DNA of 64,000 nt from Ricinus communis (lineage: Eukaryota; Streptophyta; Magnoliopsida; Malpighiales; Euphorbiaceae), in assembly GCF_019578655.1 (NCBI RefSeq), contig NC_063263.1, positions 9,733,001-9,797,000 of the forward strand, in the 5' to 3' direction. Below the pieces are notes generated by a model. It had not been told where the DNA came from. It was given only the letters and a program-made list of their open reading frames with translations, and did not search any database. The first letter of the stretch is position 1; each line of letters begins with the position of its first letter. Both the position numbers and the translations under genes were made by a program. This document shows, piece by piece, positions 48,701-61,486 of the stretch.

Positions 48701-51700
48701 CTATTGTCTCCTGATGTGAGAGTTTAATAAACTTCTATTCAATGTCAGTAAAGCTCAATAAACTTTCCTTTACCTTCACTCGAAGTTCAATGCGGACGAT
48801 AGAAATCAAGCTTCGTTCTTCTACTTTACCACTACTTTTGATTAAATTATCAATTGAATTTGAAGAATGGTGACTTTGCTACTGATTATTAGAAATTGAA
48901 TTAATTGATTAAGATATGAGTTAAGTGATTGGTAAAATATAGAATCTACTGATGTCATTAGATTTGGATTCAACCAATAACAAATGACTAAAGCTAATCA
49001 CTTAGTTGGTAAGGTTTTAATTCTTATAAATTATTTGTAATTTTTATCTTTTAGTGATGTGGGATCTGTAACAGTGATGATGATAATGAATTCATGATAG
49101 TAGTCGATTTTGGTAATCCTAACGCAAAGGGTTAGAAATGCTAATAATGGTTGTGGGTGGTTTACTAACAGCGCGATCTATCAATGTGAATGGTGGTTTT
49201 GGTTTTGCTACGGTGTATTGTTGCCAACGGTCTATCAATGGCAAAAATGTGTCAATTATCGAATAATTTAGTGTATAAGTGGAGATATACATTAAATTTA
49301 GACAAAAAATTTCGATATAATAAAAATATCAATGTGATTTTATTTTAATTAATCTTTATTTCTCTTTTAATGATTTAAGAAAGATTTCAGCTGTTTTAAA
49401 CTATATAATCTATTAATACTTTTATTATTTATTATGATATATATATATATTATATTAAGCCTGAATTTGACATTTTTCTGTAATATATAAATTAAGTAAA
49501 CTCATATGTTTTCTGCAGTGTGATTTGCACGCACTTATATAGCAGTTAAGAAAAAAGAAAAACAGGCTATTTAAGTTGAAAGTACAAAGTTATGTATTGA
49601 AAAATTCAAAAGGTCAACAAGGTTGATTTACTTTTATATGATAAGTACAGAGACTAAATTGAACCTTGTTTTCTTAGAAAGAGACACGTGTCGAGTAATT
49701 GATTGGCTCGAATATATATAGTTGCTTTTACCCAAATTTAATATTTTAAATAACTTGCCAGGTTTTTATGGCAAAGTCACATTGCTATGTTCAATAATTA
49801 GTGACGTCACTTATTTTTCTTGCCTATGAATGTCAACTCTCATTCATAAATCCACAAAATCTTTAGCCTATTCCATCTTCAGGAGTCATTACTTATTATT
49901 ATGTTATCTTCTTCACATCTTAATTAACGGAATCACCTGCGGTGCCGTAATAGTCTCCCACTTAGACGACTTTTATTATGCAGTTTATGAATCTGAGTTG
50001 GAATCCTTGAACATAATAACTTTTATTATCTGACTCAAACATTGATATTATAGTATTTAAATTAACTATAATCTTATAACTGTTTTATGATGAGAAAGAA
50101 TTTATCCAGTCAAACTTAATAACATTTGGTTGCTGGATATTTTTTTATTTTATTGACGGAAAAAAAGATAATTGAAGCGACGTACTAAATAGATCATCTC
50201 ATATAGTATATTGTCAAGATAATTAAATCATTCACATAAAAAATCGTTATCTAAATATTACTACTTTTTGTACCTTAGTTTTCATTTTCTTAATAAAATT
50301 GAATTACCACTAATTACAGGACGCCTTCTTAATTTGAAGATCTAATTATTAGTAGTTAGACCTATGAATTCTCATTCAATTATATTTACAGGGTCTATTT
50401 TATCCTCATATTATCCAATTTGGCCCCCAGATCTTTTGACATCTTATTTTGGTCCCTCTAACATTTGGCATTTCAAATTTTGTACTCTTATCTAAATTCT
50501 TGCTCTGACTCTGAGATTTTAACTTCAAGCATGCATCGATTGTTCTAATTGAAAGTGTCAAGCTTAAATCTTAATCTAGTTATAACTATAAATTAGATGA
50601 TAGAAATGAGGAGCTATTTATTAAGACAACAGTAAGCTGTTAATTAGTTAAAAATCTAAAATTTTTCAATTAACTACTAAATAATTAAAGAGGTCTAATT
50701 TTATTAGCAGCAAATTAATCACATAATGCCATTAGAAAAACGAATTAATTAATATATAAGTAAGAGTACAATAATATTGTGATGTTTAATAATTGACACT
50801 AATATTGAAAATCATCCTTGGTATACCAAATACCCTATAGGACAAACAAATTCAGTCGAGGGTGCCAACATCTAGAGTATTCCAAAAGATAAACCATGAG
50901 GATAAACCAGTATAGCTGAGGCTGGGAACATGTCTATATATCATCTTTAAGAAAGATAATATATATATATATTTGATCCTTTGATCAAAGCTCCCAAAGC
51001 GTCACCCATGACTCTATCAATTCTTTATTGTTTTCTGTTGTTATCGTTAATAATATTGTTCAATGGAAAGAGATTATTGTAGTAGTTTTGACTTCCTGAC
51101 TTAAAATATAGGCCTCTATTTTTCAATCACCAACCTATATTGTTCCATAGTAAAAAAAAACAAAAGTATTGCAAATTAAAAGAAATGAGAACCCTGGATG
51201 CAAACAAAAGTCAACAGCACGATTAATCATGTCAGTGTCACTTAATTTTACAAATTATTTCATTTTCATCCCTTAATTTTTACATATTTCACCCACTGAT
51301 GTGATCTTTCCGGTTCCTCAAACCCCTCAATGCAGAGACCATTTTTTCTCTTGAAAAATTATAACAGGTCATGGCTCAAGAGAAATATGATTTAGTGTTT
51401 TATGATTAATAATATCAGAAGTATTTTTGTTAAAAAAAAAGAATTAGGTTCTAAGAGGACTAACATGTATTAAAATGTAAATTTTTGGTTAATAAATAAA
51501 AATAATTGTATGTCTATGTATCTATTTTTACCCTTTTTGAAACTTCTTCTGTACTTGTAAATATTTGACCAAACTAATCTTCCTATCATTTCTTTTTCCT
51601 CACATATCCAGTTTAAGGTATTTGTAATCAATTGATTTAATGAGTTCTTACTTATTAAAAAAATATAAATACACCCATTAATAAATAATATTCCTTTTTT

Positions 51701-52805
51701 TTTTTCTTTTTTTGTCTCTACTAGCTTCTTTGAGAGGTAATCTATCCCGTCCAAATGAGCAAATCTTGATGGAAATGATTTTCAATGACGGTAGAAAGCT
51801 CCTTAGTTCTTGAAATATATTTCGGTTCTTCTATCTCATAATTTAAATTAGTTACCATCCATGAAAAATAAATGATTAAAACAAAAATTTGTTGTTTTAT
51901 GAATAGAAAGAATATTGTAATTTTTAGATATCATTGTCTTTCAATTTAAATATTAGTGATAAAAATTAAAAGAATATTATAATTTTATAACTAAGAATTG
52001 AAGTGTAATATATTTTTAAAATTATATCATATACTGAAATTTACATATTACTATGTTTAAGCTTGATTCTGAAAATGATGATAAATATTGTATGATAAGA
52101 GGGAAAAATTCATTTTTTTCTTATACATATACAACTATTCTTAATGGAACTTTAAAGTTTCATTTGTATTTTAGAAAGTCCATGGACTATTATTTTATAA
52201 CATTAAGAATTTTTGTTTAAATTAGTAATGATATTGATAAAATGATACTTTGGGGACTTTTTAAAACAAAATAAAAGATTAAGAACTCGATGCAAAAGAA
52301 AGAAAAGTTCAAGGACCCAGAATGGGTTTTGCCTGTTAGGCATCCGTGGTACTTTCCGAGAAAGTAATTGCTGTCCGCAAGATCTATGTACTAATCGACA
52401 TCAATATTATTATATTCCTCGATGACATTACTCAATTCTCGAATAATTAAATTAATCAGTTTTTCTCGTCTGTAGCTCGTGCGAATCACCAGAAACATAT
52501 CAGAATCGAACGTGAGCATGACCCAAATCAAATGGATTGGGAAAAGGGCTCATTCATCTCTTATAATGTGAACCATGTGCTAGAAGATGAGCATAATTCA
52601 TTTGAATATAATTTCAGTTTCTTCATCTGAATTTGCTCGAAAGAACCAACGCCTCTGGAGATTTTCTACTTATTTGAAATATGTTACATGGTAAATTTAC
52701 AATTGACAGTTTCCACGTACTAATGGTTTATACAAAAACCCTCCATATAAATTACATCATTCTAGAGAAACCAAAATTGAACCTTCTTCAATCTGAAATT
52801 GTCAT
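45760..52805. other. 7 kb intergenic region without a convincing gene
   Basis: AT-rich DNA. It contains an exact 46-bp tandem duplication (48647-48738) and, at 49683-49830, a G-box, a TATA-like run and a TGACGTCA element in front of a 67-codon frame of unknown nature. A non-ATG open stretch lies at 52470-52633. 46240-46540 resembles the window's AT-rich repeats. I see no conserved protein. Confidence 0.55.
48647..48738. repeat. Exact 46-bp tandem duplication
   Basis: The 46-bp unit starting ATCCATCGCTATTG and ending AACTTCTAT is present at 48647-48692 and again immediately at 48693-48738 with no difference seen. Confidence 0.92.
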
Positions 52806-52808
52806 CAC

Positions 52809-55800
52809 CTAAGTAGCTAGAATGGGATTTCTCGCTTCATCAATTTCTACAAGGAGGACGTTCTCTGGATCTGATCCACTTGGTCCTTCAGCATATAGTG
52901 TGGGAAGGTAAGCCTTGTATGCTGGCAAGTAACGGGAAACAAAATCTTTAACCTGCAACAGAAGGATGAAAATGTTTTTCAAGTCAGAGAAAGAATTTGG
53001 TCTTGAACATGGCCAAGACAACGTTAGCATGCTGATAAAATGTTCATAGATATAAGCAAACCTCCTCATCAGTCATTCCAGGTAGTCCTGCCTCCCTCAT
53101 GGCAATCTCAGCCTACAAAATCCACGGCACTGATCAAAATAAGGTTTTGTACAAGTTTTTATAGTTTTTGCTTTCAAGTTCATGTTATATCAACCTGCAA
53201 ACGCCACTGGTAAACACAACTGGGGTCCTGAATCTTGATGACTACCCATGCCTTTATAAACTTGTCCCATGCATCATAATAAGCTTCAAGATTTTTATTC
53301 ACCGTCTCTAGCTGCGAAATAAATATAAACTTGAGGCAAATTTGACAATGGATTCCATCAGAAGAAAATAACCCGAAGCCAGGTCTTCATAAGTAAATTC
53401 CTGAGTTCCAACCTGCGGATCAACAGCTTTGACAACTTGCATGGGAAGGGGTTTAAAACCAAGCATCCAGCCTTCAAACAGGATCACCTAAAGATCATCC
53501 AAAGGGAATGCAAAATGATTAATAGAGAGAAAGGATTGCCTGCTAGATGTCCTCTCCGAAGTTGAAGGAAAACAATATTCTAAGCACATTGGTACCCATT
53601 TCACATCTACACCTATTGGATGCAGTTATTTTGGAATATAGATACTTCTAACATTGATCAGGATGATCATGTACTATATTGTCCTTTTCTAAGGACCGAG
53701 GAAGAGGGTGACACAAAAGCAAAATTATCTTCTTCTGTTTTGGTGCATTTCCTTTAATGTAAGAAGACTTGAAGGGATGAAGAAAGGATCAACGGAGAGA
53801 ATTTGAACCAGTTGTAGTGCACACAAGAAAAAATTCATGCTGCCGTAATTTAAAGTACCTATTTTGCCAGCTAGAAGTTTAAGAATTTCTTACTGTTAAT
53901 GGTCCTTCAACCTCTGGCCATTTTGAAGGATCAGCTCTGTCACCCCTCCCACTATATGCAGACTGCAAAGAAAAGCAATCTTTCATCAGTTAGAAATGCA
54001 ATTTTCACTGAAAGTACAGGATGAGCTAAGGAGAAATGAGGATACCAACATTGTTAAGTGCTTACTTTATCATACCGAGGTAGCTTCATCTTTATACCTG
54101 AAAACTTGAGATGAAAATCAAATCAGACCAAGCCAAGCAATCAGAGAAGAGAGGATAATTAAAAAAACACTTACCTTCTTTTGTCAATTTGCTTAAAGCT
54201 GTTAGAGTTTCAATAGAGAATGAAAGATCATGACTCCCAGCATTTCCACGGAACTGTAACACATTAAAAGATTATGAGTAGAAGTTACAAAAATAAACAA
54301 GAAAATAGACTTTTCTCAGCTTTCTGCTGCTTTAAAAATATTTCTTTTAACTTCTTATAGAATATATAAAGCATGTACTGATTGTCACCTCTAAAAGCTC
54401 ATTTCCTGAATTTTCTCCTCTCAGTTTAGCCTGCAATTCATGTTAATTTGCATCAGCATTTATAAAATGAAAAGAAGCATATGCCAAAATCTCCCGAGAG
54501 TTTCATTACCTGGCCCTCTGCTGTCAAATAAAAGTCATCTATTGATAAGGTTGCAGACTTCCTGAGAGGATCAGATATGCCAACACTCAAGAAATGAGAA
54601 GCAAAACCAAAATTGAAAATTATTCACAACTACAAATTCTATAGCATTATGTTTGCAAATACTTACCTGCCAGTGACTCTGAAGAGATAATCAAGAGCAA
54701 AGACAAGTGTGGTCTTTCCACAACCTTGAGGTGCACTAAAACCAATCTACATCAAGGCGGAAATCAGCACCATCAGACTCATAGAACTGCATGAAATAGC
54801 ACTGATCGCAGCATGGAAGCATAATCGAGATTATGCTAATTAAATGAGAGTTAATGCAGGCACTTGTCAGAACAGAAATTTATGTATTTACCACTAAAGG
54901 AGGTATATCTTCTCCATCTTTAAACTGGGAAACATATTTGGATATCTTATCTTCACACCATATAAAAACTGGTATATAATAGTGATAAATCCTTGCTTTT
55001 TGAGGAACTGTAAGATACAATTCATTGAGCTGAAACAATCGGCACAAGTGCAAGCCATATGAGATCCATTTATCAATAGAGTCAGCAATCTTTTCTGAGG
55101 TCAAGCCCAACTTGCTTATGAGAGGACCGGAGCAGATAAATTCATAAAGATCTTCTACAGATGAAACTTGTGCAGGTGATGAGGGAAAAACTGAATGCAA
55201 TCGTCCATGCGTCCATTTGTTGGTTGAAGTGGATAATTGGTGCTTGGAATCGTCTAGCATCCATGAATACTCACTGCCTACAAATGACATTAGAAAGAAG
55301 TTAAGATTGACCTAATTTATCCAGAATGTAACAAAAATTAATGTTAACCAAGAAAACAAACAAACTGCAATTTCACTAGAGGTTAATTGATTCTAAACTT
55401 TTAAAAGCCAGTAATTGCAATTCTCTAATTGCAGCATCGCAGTATCACCATTCAACATCATAGACAGCTAATAATACCAACATAATGTTCTCATAGTATT
55501 GAAAAAATATACTTTATATTTCCTTCTGCAATCATTGAGGATTAAACAAAAGAAAGACATTAACACCAAATTGCTAATAAAGCACAAGAAAAAGAAAAAA
55601 GAAAAGCAATTTGCAAACTTGAAACTCTTTCACATGTAAACTACAATGTGCCATAAAAGAGCTATTCAGGTAAGCTAAACAATATTAGTCACTTCTTACA
55701 CTTTAGAGATCCTCTCAGATATTCTATAATTCAAGAAGCAATCAAATAAGAACCCGAAATCTTTAGAAGTAACGAAGTCTATCATCAGGGGAAGTCCATA

Positions 55801-56179
55801 TTTTATAACGTATCACAAAATTTAATACAGACACAGACACAAACTTCAGAGCAGAAAATTTATGAAATTGAAGTGAAAAAGTAAACGAAATTGGAATAAA
55901 CATAAGAAATTTACCTGATTTGGAGAAATGGGTAGGCATATGAGAGCACTTAGAAGATGGGTAGTGAGATTTGGATAGAGCTTGTCTTGACAGAGAAGAG
56001 GAATGGTGATAAGAACAAGACAAAGCTTGTAGCTTGTAATTGTGAATATTGCTGTTATTATTAAAATTAAAGTCATAATTACTATTATTATTAAAACAAA
56101 AGCAAGTGCTATTAATAGTATTAGAAGATAAGTATAAGTTCTTGGGCGGCAATTGTGATAAGATACTCAAAGACGCCAT
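52809..56179 (-). CDS. GLYK: D-glycerate 3-kinase, chloroplastic
   Basis: Twelve coding exons on the minus strand: 56179-55915, 55277-54892, 54746-54667, 54561-54510, 54430-54389, 54253-54175, 54097-54066, 53962-53894, 53487-53413, 53311-53195, 53112-53062, 52952-52809. Phases agree and give 463 residues, close to the 456 of Arabidopsis GLYK. The enzyme uses ATP to phosphorylate D-glycerate to 3-phosphoglycerate in the chloroplast stroma, the closing step of photorespiration. The N-terminal about 80 residues are rich in Ser and Asn with few acidic residues, as in a transit peptide. The P-loop GFSAPQGCGKTT is at 219-230, with LSIDDFYLT and FRGNAGSHD behind it, then VILFEGWMLGF and the DAWDKFIKAW segment typical of the family. 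The start is the ATG giving MASLS; a GTG two codons upstream was ignored. No damage seen. Confidence 0.95.
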
Positions 56180-56229
56180 TCTCACACCCTCACCTTCCTC
56201 CCCCTGTCTCTCTCTGCCTCTGTTTTTCT

Positions 56230-56272
<43 letters not shown>

Positions 56273-56330
56273 CTGTATAACGGATGATTTTCCACAATTT
56301 TAAATGCCTTAAAGTAGTGACACGTGGCTT
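56180..56330 (-). promoter_or_regulatory. GLYK proximal promoter: G-box and long GA/CT microsatellite
   Basis: A run of about 19 CT units at 56231-56269 (GA on the GLYK sense strand) lies about 50-90 bp upstream of the ATG, in the leader or core promoter. The minus strand carries GCCACGTGTC (core CACGTG at 56326-56321), a full G-box/ABRE about 145 bp upstream, a usual element of light-regulated photosynthetic genes. No clear TATA box is seen, which would fit GA-rich TATA-less plant promoters. Confidence 0.55.
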
Positions 56331-56745
56331 ATGCTGCCCATCAGAAAGTATCCTCCTCAATTTTTCGATATTGATAGAATTTTTATTGTGTAAAGATAAC
56401 ATAATAGTTTTTGCTGCTCTATATTTTTTTTAGCCAAATTTTGGGCGTTTTAATAACTTTCTAATTCCTTATAAATTTTTAGACACGTTGGATTGATTTT
56501 ATTATTTTTAAAAGGTTTATGCTTTGATGATTTATACATCTTGTAATTCTTATTGTTGAACGAATGAAACTTTAATTGCTGAAAGAAAGAAAAAAAAAAA
56601 AAGAAAAAAAACTCTGCAGGATATCCATCTGGTAACATTAATTACTTGATTCAGAATCAGAAAAAAATAAACAAATAACAGCCAAAGATTGTTGTGATGG
56701 ATTAGGGCTGGTGGCAAATGTTCAGTTAATAATATTATGACAGTT

Positions 56746-56893
56746 TGTTACGAGATACATACTGCACTGTGTATAAATATTGTATATGTATATTGTTTGA
56801 TATGTATACGGTGTAGTATGGTAGAAAGGTGGTCATATATATTTGTTGTTTTGGTTTCATTGGGAGGGATGGAAAATAGAATTCTTCTCAACA
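56746..56893 (+). repeat. 5' LTR of the copia element
   Basis: Begins TGTTACGAGATACATA and ends CTTCTCAACA (TG...CA ends), 148 bp. It contains a TATA-like CATATATATTTG stretch. It matches the 3' LTR apart from about ten substitutions and one 11-bp insertion. Confidence 0.93.
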
Positions 56894-56905
56894 TGGTATC
56901 AGAGC
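56894..56905 (+). other. Primer binding site (tRNA-iMet)
   Basis: TGGTATCAGAGC follows the 5' LTR directly and is the usual plant copia primer site complementary to the 3' end of initiator methionine tRNA. Confidence 0.92.
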
Positions 56906-57101
56906 AAGGTGAGCAGCGCAACGGAAGCGTGGTGGACGCTTAATCCACAGGTCAAGGGATCGATCCAAAGGAAATACAGTTTATTTCGGGGTCCAAGAAA
57001 ATATATGTTTTTTGAGACGCGTATTCGAAGTGGGACGCATAGCTCTCTCCAAACCCTAAGTTTTTTTTTCTTTCCTCTTTCTTTTGTGCGTTTTTGGGGA
57101 C

Positions 57102-60100
57102 ATGGCCGACGGCGGCGAAAAATCTTCCTCCAATCGTGCCATTGACAGTGATAGGAAGATCAATGTCTTCTTCTTAGGATCCTCGGATAATCCTGGTAAT
57201 CTCATTACTCTGATTCAGTTGAATGGAGACAACTACGACGAATGGGCAAGGGCTGTACGCACAGCTTTGCGAGCGAAGCGCAAGTTCGGGTTCTTGGATG
57301 GTAGCATCGAAAAGCCAGCAGAACATAATGTCAAACTGGATGACTGGTATACTGTGCACTCGATGCTGGTGGCTTGGCTTATGAACACGATCGAGCCTTC
57401 GATTCGGACGATGCTTCCGTTCTATGAAGATGCTCGTGAGTTGTGGGTTGCTTTAGAGATGCGATTCTGTGTCGTTAATGGCACCGTGTTGTCAATCGAA
57501 GGCGTCTACGGTGAGTGCAAGCAAGGCAAAACGGAATCGGTGGCTTCGTATTTTGGGCTGGTACCGAGTAAAATCTTTGACGAGTTGTTGCTGTATGTGG
57601 TGTTGCCCCGATGTACGTGCAGTGGGTGCACTTGTGGCGGCTGCAGGTGTCGTCTGGCCACTCAATACCAGACCCTCTTGCGGGAGGATCAGCTTCAGTG
57701 GTTCCTTGTTAGTTTAGATGGTGCATATGCTTCGGTACGGTCTCAAATTTTGAATCATGATCCTCTGCCTTCTGTGGACCGTGCGTACCAAATTGTGGCT
57801 CAAGAAGAACGTCTGCGTGGTGGTCACAAGGACGATCGTGAGACGGTCATGGCTTTTAGGGTTTAATCTCACCCCAGAGGTAAACCAAAACTTACTGCTC
57901 ATTCCGAAAAGTTTTGTGCTAATTGCAATCGTGATGGACATGATGAAAGCACGTGTTTTCAAATAAATGGATTTCCGGATTGGTGGGGGGATCGCCCTCG
58001 TGGTGGCAGAGGAGGACGTGGTGTCATGGCGGGGAGAGGGCGAGGAGGCATGGCTGCCAGGGCAAACAAAGCCACTGCTAGCACCTCGACACAACCGCAA
58101 CAGACCCAGGGACACCACCCGTCTAGCACTGCAGAGCAGGCTGGATTATCGAACATAACTCCGAAACAATGGCAAAACATTCTTGATCTTCTCAATCTGC
58201 CGACATCCAAGGATCGACTTTCTGGTGAGTATTCTTCAATTTTTGATACGGGGGCAACACACCATGTAACACGGAGATTAGATTGGATGATCGATGTGAG
58301 GAAAATTAGCTGTTGCCCTGTAAGCTTGCCAAATGGTAGTAGTTCACAAGCTACTCATGAAGGGAGTGTGGTGTTGCTAGGGATTCTCAAAATTGACAAT
58401 GTGTTGTTTGTTCCCAAATTTGATTGTAATCTAATTTCTATTACACAGTTGCTGGATCAAAAGAATTGTACTGTTCAAATAACTAACACATTGTGCGTTA
58501 TACAAGACCGAACCTCGAGGCGGTTGATTGGAGTGGGTGAACGCGAAGATGAACTTTTCTTTTTCCGGGGTGTGCCTCAAGCTCGGACTCTAGCTCTTTG
58601 TTGTGGAAGCTCAATGGAGTTGTGGCACCAGCGGTTGGGACATCCGTCAGAGATTGTGATTAAGAAGGTTCCTAATGTGAGTCTATCTAGCAGGTTGAAT
58701 AAAGATGGTTGTGATGTCTGTTATCGTACAAAACAGCCTAAAAAGAGTTTTTCAATTAGTAACAGTAGAGCTGGTAGACTTTTTGAACTCGTACATTGTG
58801 ATTTATGGAGACCATATAGAACTCCGTCCACTTGTGGGGCATATTATTTTTTTACTATTGTTGATGACTGTTCGAAAGCAGTTTAGGTTTATTTGTTGTT
58901 TAATAAATTAGAAGTTGAATTATCATTTATGAATTTTGTGGGCTTGGTAGAACGACAGTTTGATCTAAAAATCAAACGAGTTCGTAGTGATAATGGAACC
59001 GAGTTTAACTGTCTGAAAAAATTACTTTGTGAAGAATGGCATGATTTTTGAGACGTCATGTGTGGGTACCCCACAACAGAATGGCCGGGTATAACGTAAA
59101 CATAAACATATCTTGAGTGTAGCACGTGCTTTACGTTTCCAGGGACACTTGCCGATGAAATTTTGGGAGGAATGTGTGATGGCAACATGTCATTTAATTA
59201 ATCGTACGCCTTCCAGTGTATTGGATTTTAAAACTCCTTATGAATGTTTGTTTGGAAAGAAGCCCGATTTAAGTGCAATGCGAGTGATGGGATGCTTGTG
59301 TTATGCTCATAACCAAAAATCGAAAGGGGACAAATTTGAGAGTAGGAGTCGTAGATGCATCTTTCTAGGTTATCCATTTGCTAAAAAGGATGGTTATTGT
59401 ATGATTTAGAAAAAAAAAGAGTTACTTATTTCACGTGATGTTGATTTCTATGAACATGTCTTTCCTTTGGTTGGGAGCAATGTAGACCAGGATTCTCATA
59501 CTGTAGGAAGTGATGCGAGCCTGCAATGTGATAAGCTTGATGAAGCAATGGACTGTGAGGATAACGTGAGTATTGGTAGGGCAGTTCATGATGACCCTGC
59601 TGGCAGCAGTGCGGAGATGGGAACAGCAGAAGGTGGTGTAACAGGAGGGAATGCAGATGAGGTTAGTGTACTACCGGATTCTGGCAGTGACAGTACTGGT
59701 CTTGAGGCGGTGGCGGTATGTACAGTTGAATTTAGTATAGAGACGGACATGGGAAAAGGGAAGCGAGTTAAGATTCCAAATTCTCGCTACCAAGGTTTCG
59801 TTACACATATAATTGTGAAAAAGAAAAGTTCGTCTGAACGATCGCTCCCTTCGTCGACTACCTCAGGTACTCCTTATCCTATTTCTCATTATGTATCTTG
59901 TGAACGGTTTTCAAATAATTACAAAAAATTTGTAGCAGCTGTGAGTGTAGGCACACCACCTAAAACATTTAGAGAAGTAGTGAAACATGAAGGTTGGAGA
60001 CAAGCTATGGCAGAGGAAATTAGAGCATTAGAAGATCAAGAAACATGGGTGCTGCAAGAGTTACCTCCTGGGAAGAAAGCTCTAGGTAGTCAATGGATAT

Positions 60101-61479
60101 ATACGGAGAAACGAGATGCAGACGAAAATTTAGTAAGATTAAAGGCAAGGCTTGTGGTTTTCGGAAACCATCAGGTAGAGGGTATTGACTATACCGAGAC
60201 TTTTGCCCCTGTGGCCAAAATGGTGACTGTACGGACATTTCTAGCAGTTGCAGCAATCAAGAATTGGGAAGTACATCAGATGGATGTTCACAACGCCTTT
60301 CTACACGGTGATCTGAAAGAGGAAGTTTACATGAGGATACCTTCGGGATTTGAAAAAAGTGACAACAAGAACGTAGTGTGTAGAATGAAGAAGTCGTTGT
60401 ATGGATTAAAATAGGTGCCTAGATGTTGGTTTGCTAAACTAGCATTGGCTCTAAAGAGTTATGGCTTTAAACAGTCTTATTCAGATTACTCTTTGTTTAC
60501 GATGACTAAGGGTAAAATCCAGATCAATGTTCTTGTGTATATGGATGATAATAATAAAGTGGCATTAGCAGTATTCAAGGATTATCTTGGAAAGTGCTTT
60601 AAAATGAAGGATTTGGGACCTTTGAGATATTTTCTGGGGTTGGAGATAGCAAGGAATAAGGAAGGTATTTTCATGTGTCAACGGAAGTATGCATTGGATA
60701 TTATATCTGAGTCGGGTCTGTTGGGGTCAAAACCAGCAGAATTTCCTATAGAATTTAATCACAGATTGTCTTTAGCCAGTGGGAAACTGCTCGGAAATGC
60801 AGAGCGATACAGGCGGTTGGTGGGTCGACTTATTTATCTCGGCGTGACTAGGCCGGATTTAGCGTACTCTGTATACATTCTGTCTCAGTTTTTGCAGGAT
60901 CCACGGGAAGAACATTGGGAAGCTGCTTTGAGAGTTGTCCGTTATTTGAAGAAGAACCCGGGGCAAGGTGTGTTACTAAGGGCAGATAGTGAGCTGAGTT
61001 TGGAAGGATGGTGTGACTCTGATTGGGCTAGTTGCCCGGTATCCCGCAAATCGCTGAGTGGATGGTTTGTGTTGCTCGGTCATTCACCAATCTCCTGGAA
61101 AACCAAAAAGCAGCATAATGTGTCTCGATCATCGGCAGAGGCAGAGTATCGTTCAATAGCGTCTATTACGTGTGAATTAAAATGGTTAAAGCAACTGCTA
61201 GGAGATTTAGGAGTGCAGCATAAGAAGGGAATGAGACTCTATTGTGACAGTCAGTCGGCTTTGTATATTGCTCACAATCCAATTTTTCATGAGCGCACTA
61301 AACACATAGAAGCCTATTGCCACTTTGTTAAAGATGCAATTTTAGAGGGCTTGATTGATCCATCATATGTTTCTACGAAGGTTCAGTTAGCGGACATATT
61401 CATGAAAGCCTTGGGAAAGTCACAGTTTGAATTTTTGTTGGCTAAGTTGGGCGTCCGAGATTTGCACGCTCCAACTTGA
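57102..61479 (+). pseudogene. Degenerate copia gag-pol polyprotein
   Basis: Gag begins at the ATG at 57102 (MADGGEKSSS) and includes the LNGDNYDEWARAV region. A TAA at 57864 precedes the CCHC zinc knuckle (CANCNRDGHDESTC). Then come protease FDTGATHHVT, integrase with LWHQRLGHPS and CDVC, then VHCDLW and SDNGTEF. A TAG stands at 58884, a frame change occurs around 59020-59040, and a TAA at 59092 replaces the codon for the third integrase catalytic residue. Further stops are TAG 59407 and TAG 60412. RT follows with [32 protein letters not shown] and the catalytic segment VYMDDNN, where several residues usual after the DD appear deleted. RNase H follows (CDSDWA, SAEAEYRS, HERTKHIEA). No break is repaired here. 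Confidence 0.93.
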
Positions 61480-61486
61480 GAGGGAG
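61478..61486 (+). other. Polypurine tract
   Basis: GAGAGGGAG lies immediately before the TG of the 3' LTR and overlaps the last stop codon of the polyprotein region; it is the expected plus-strand primer. Confidence 0.85.

Noticed and set aside
51470..51754. 94-codon minus-strand frame
   Set aside because: Lysine-rich, low-complexity, no homology recognised and AT-rich flanks; treated as chance.
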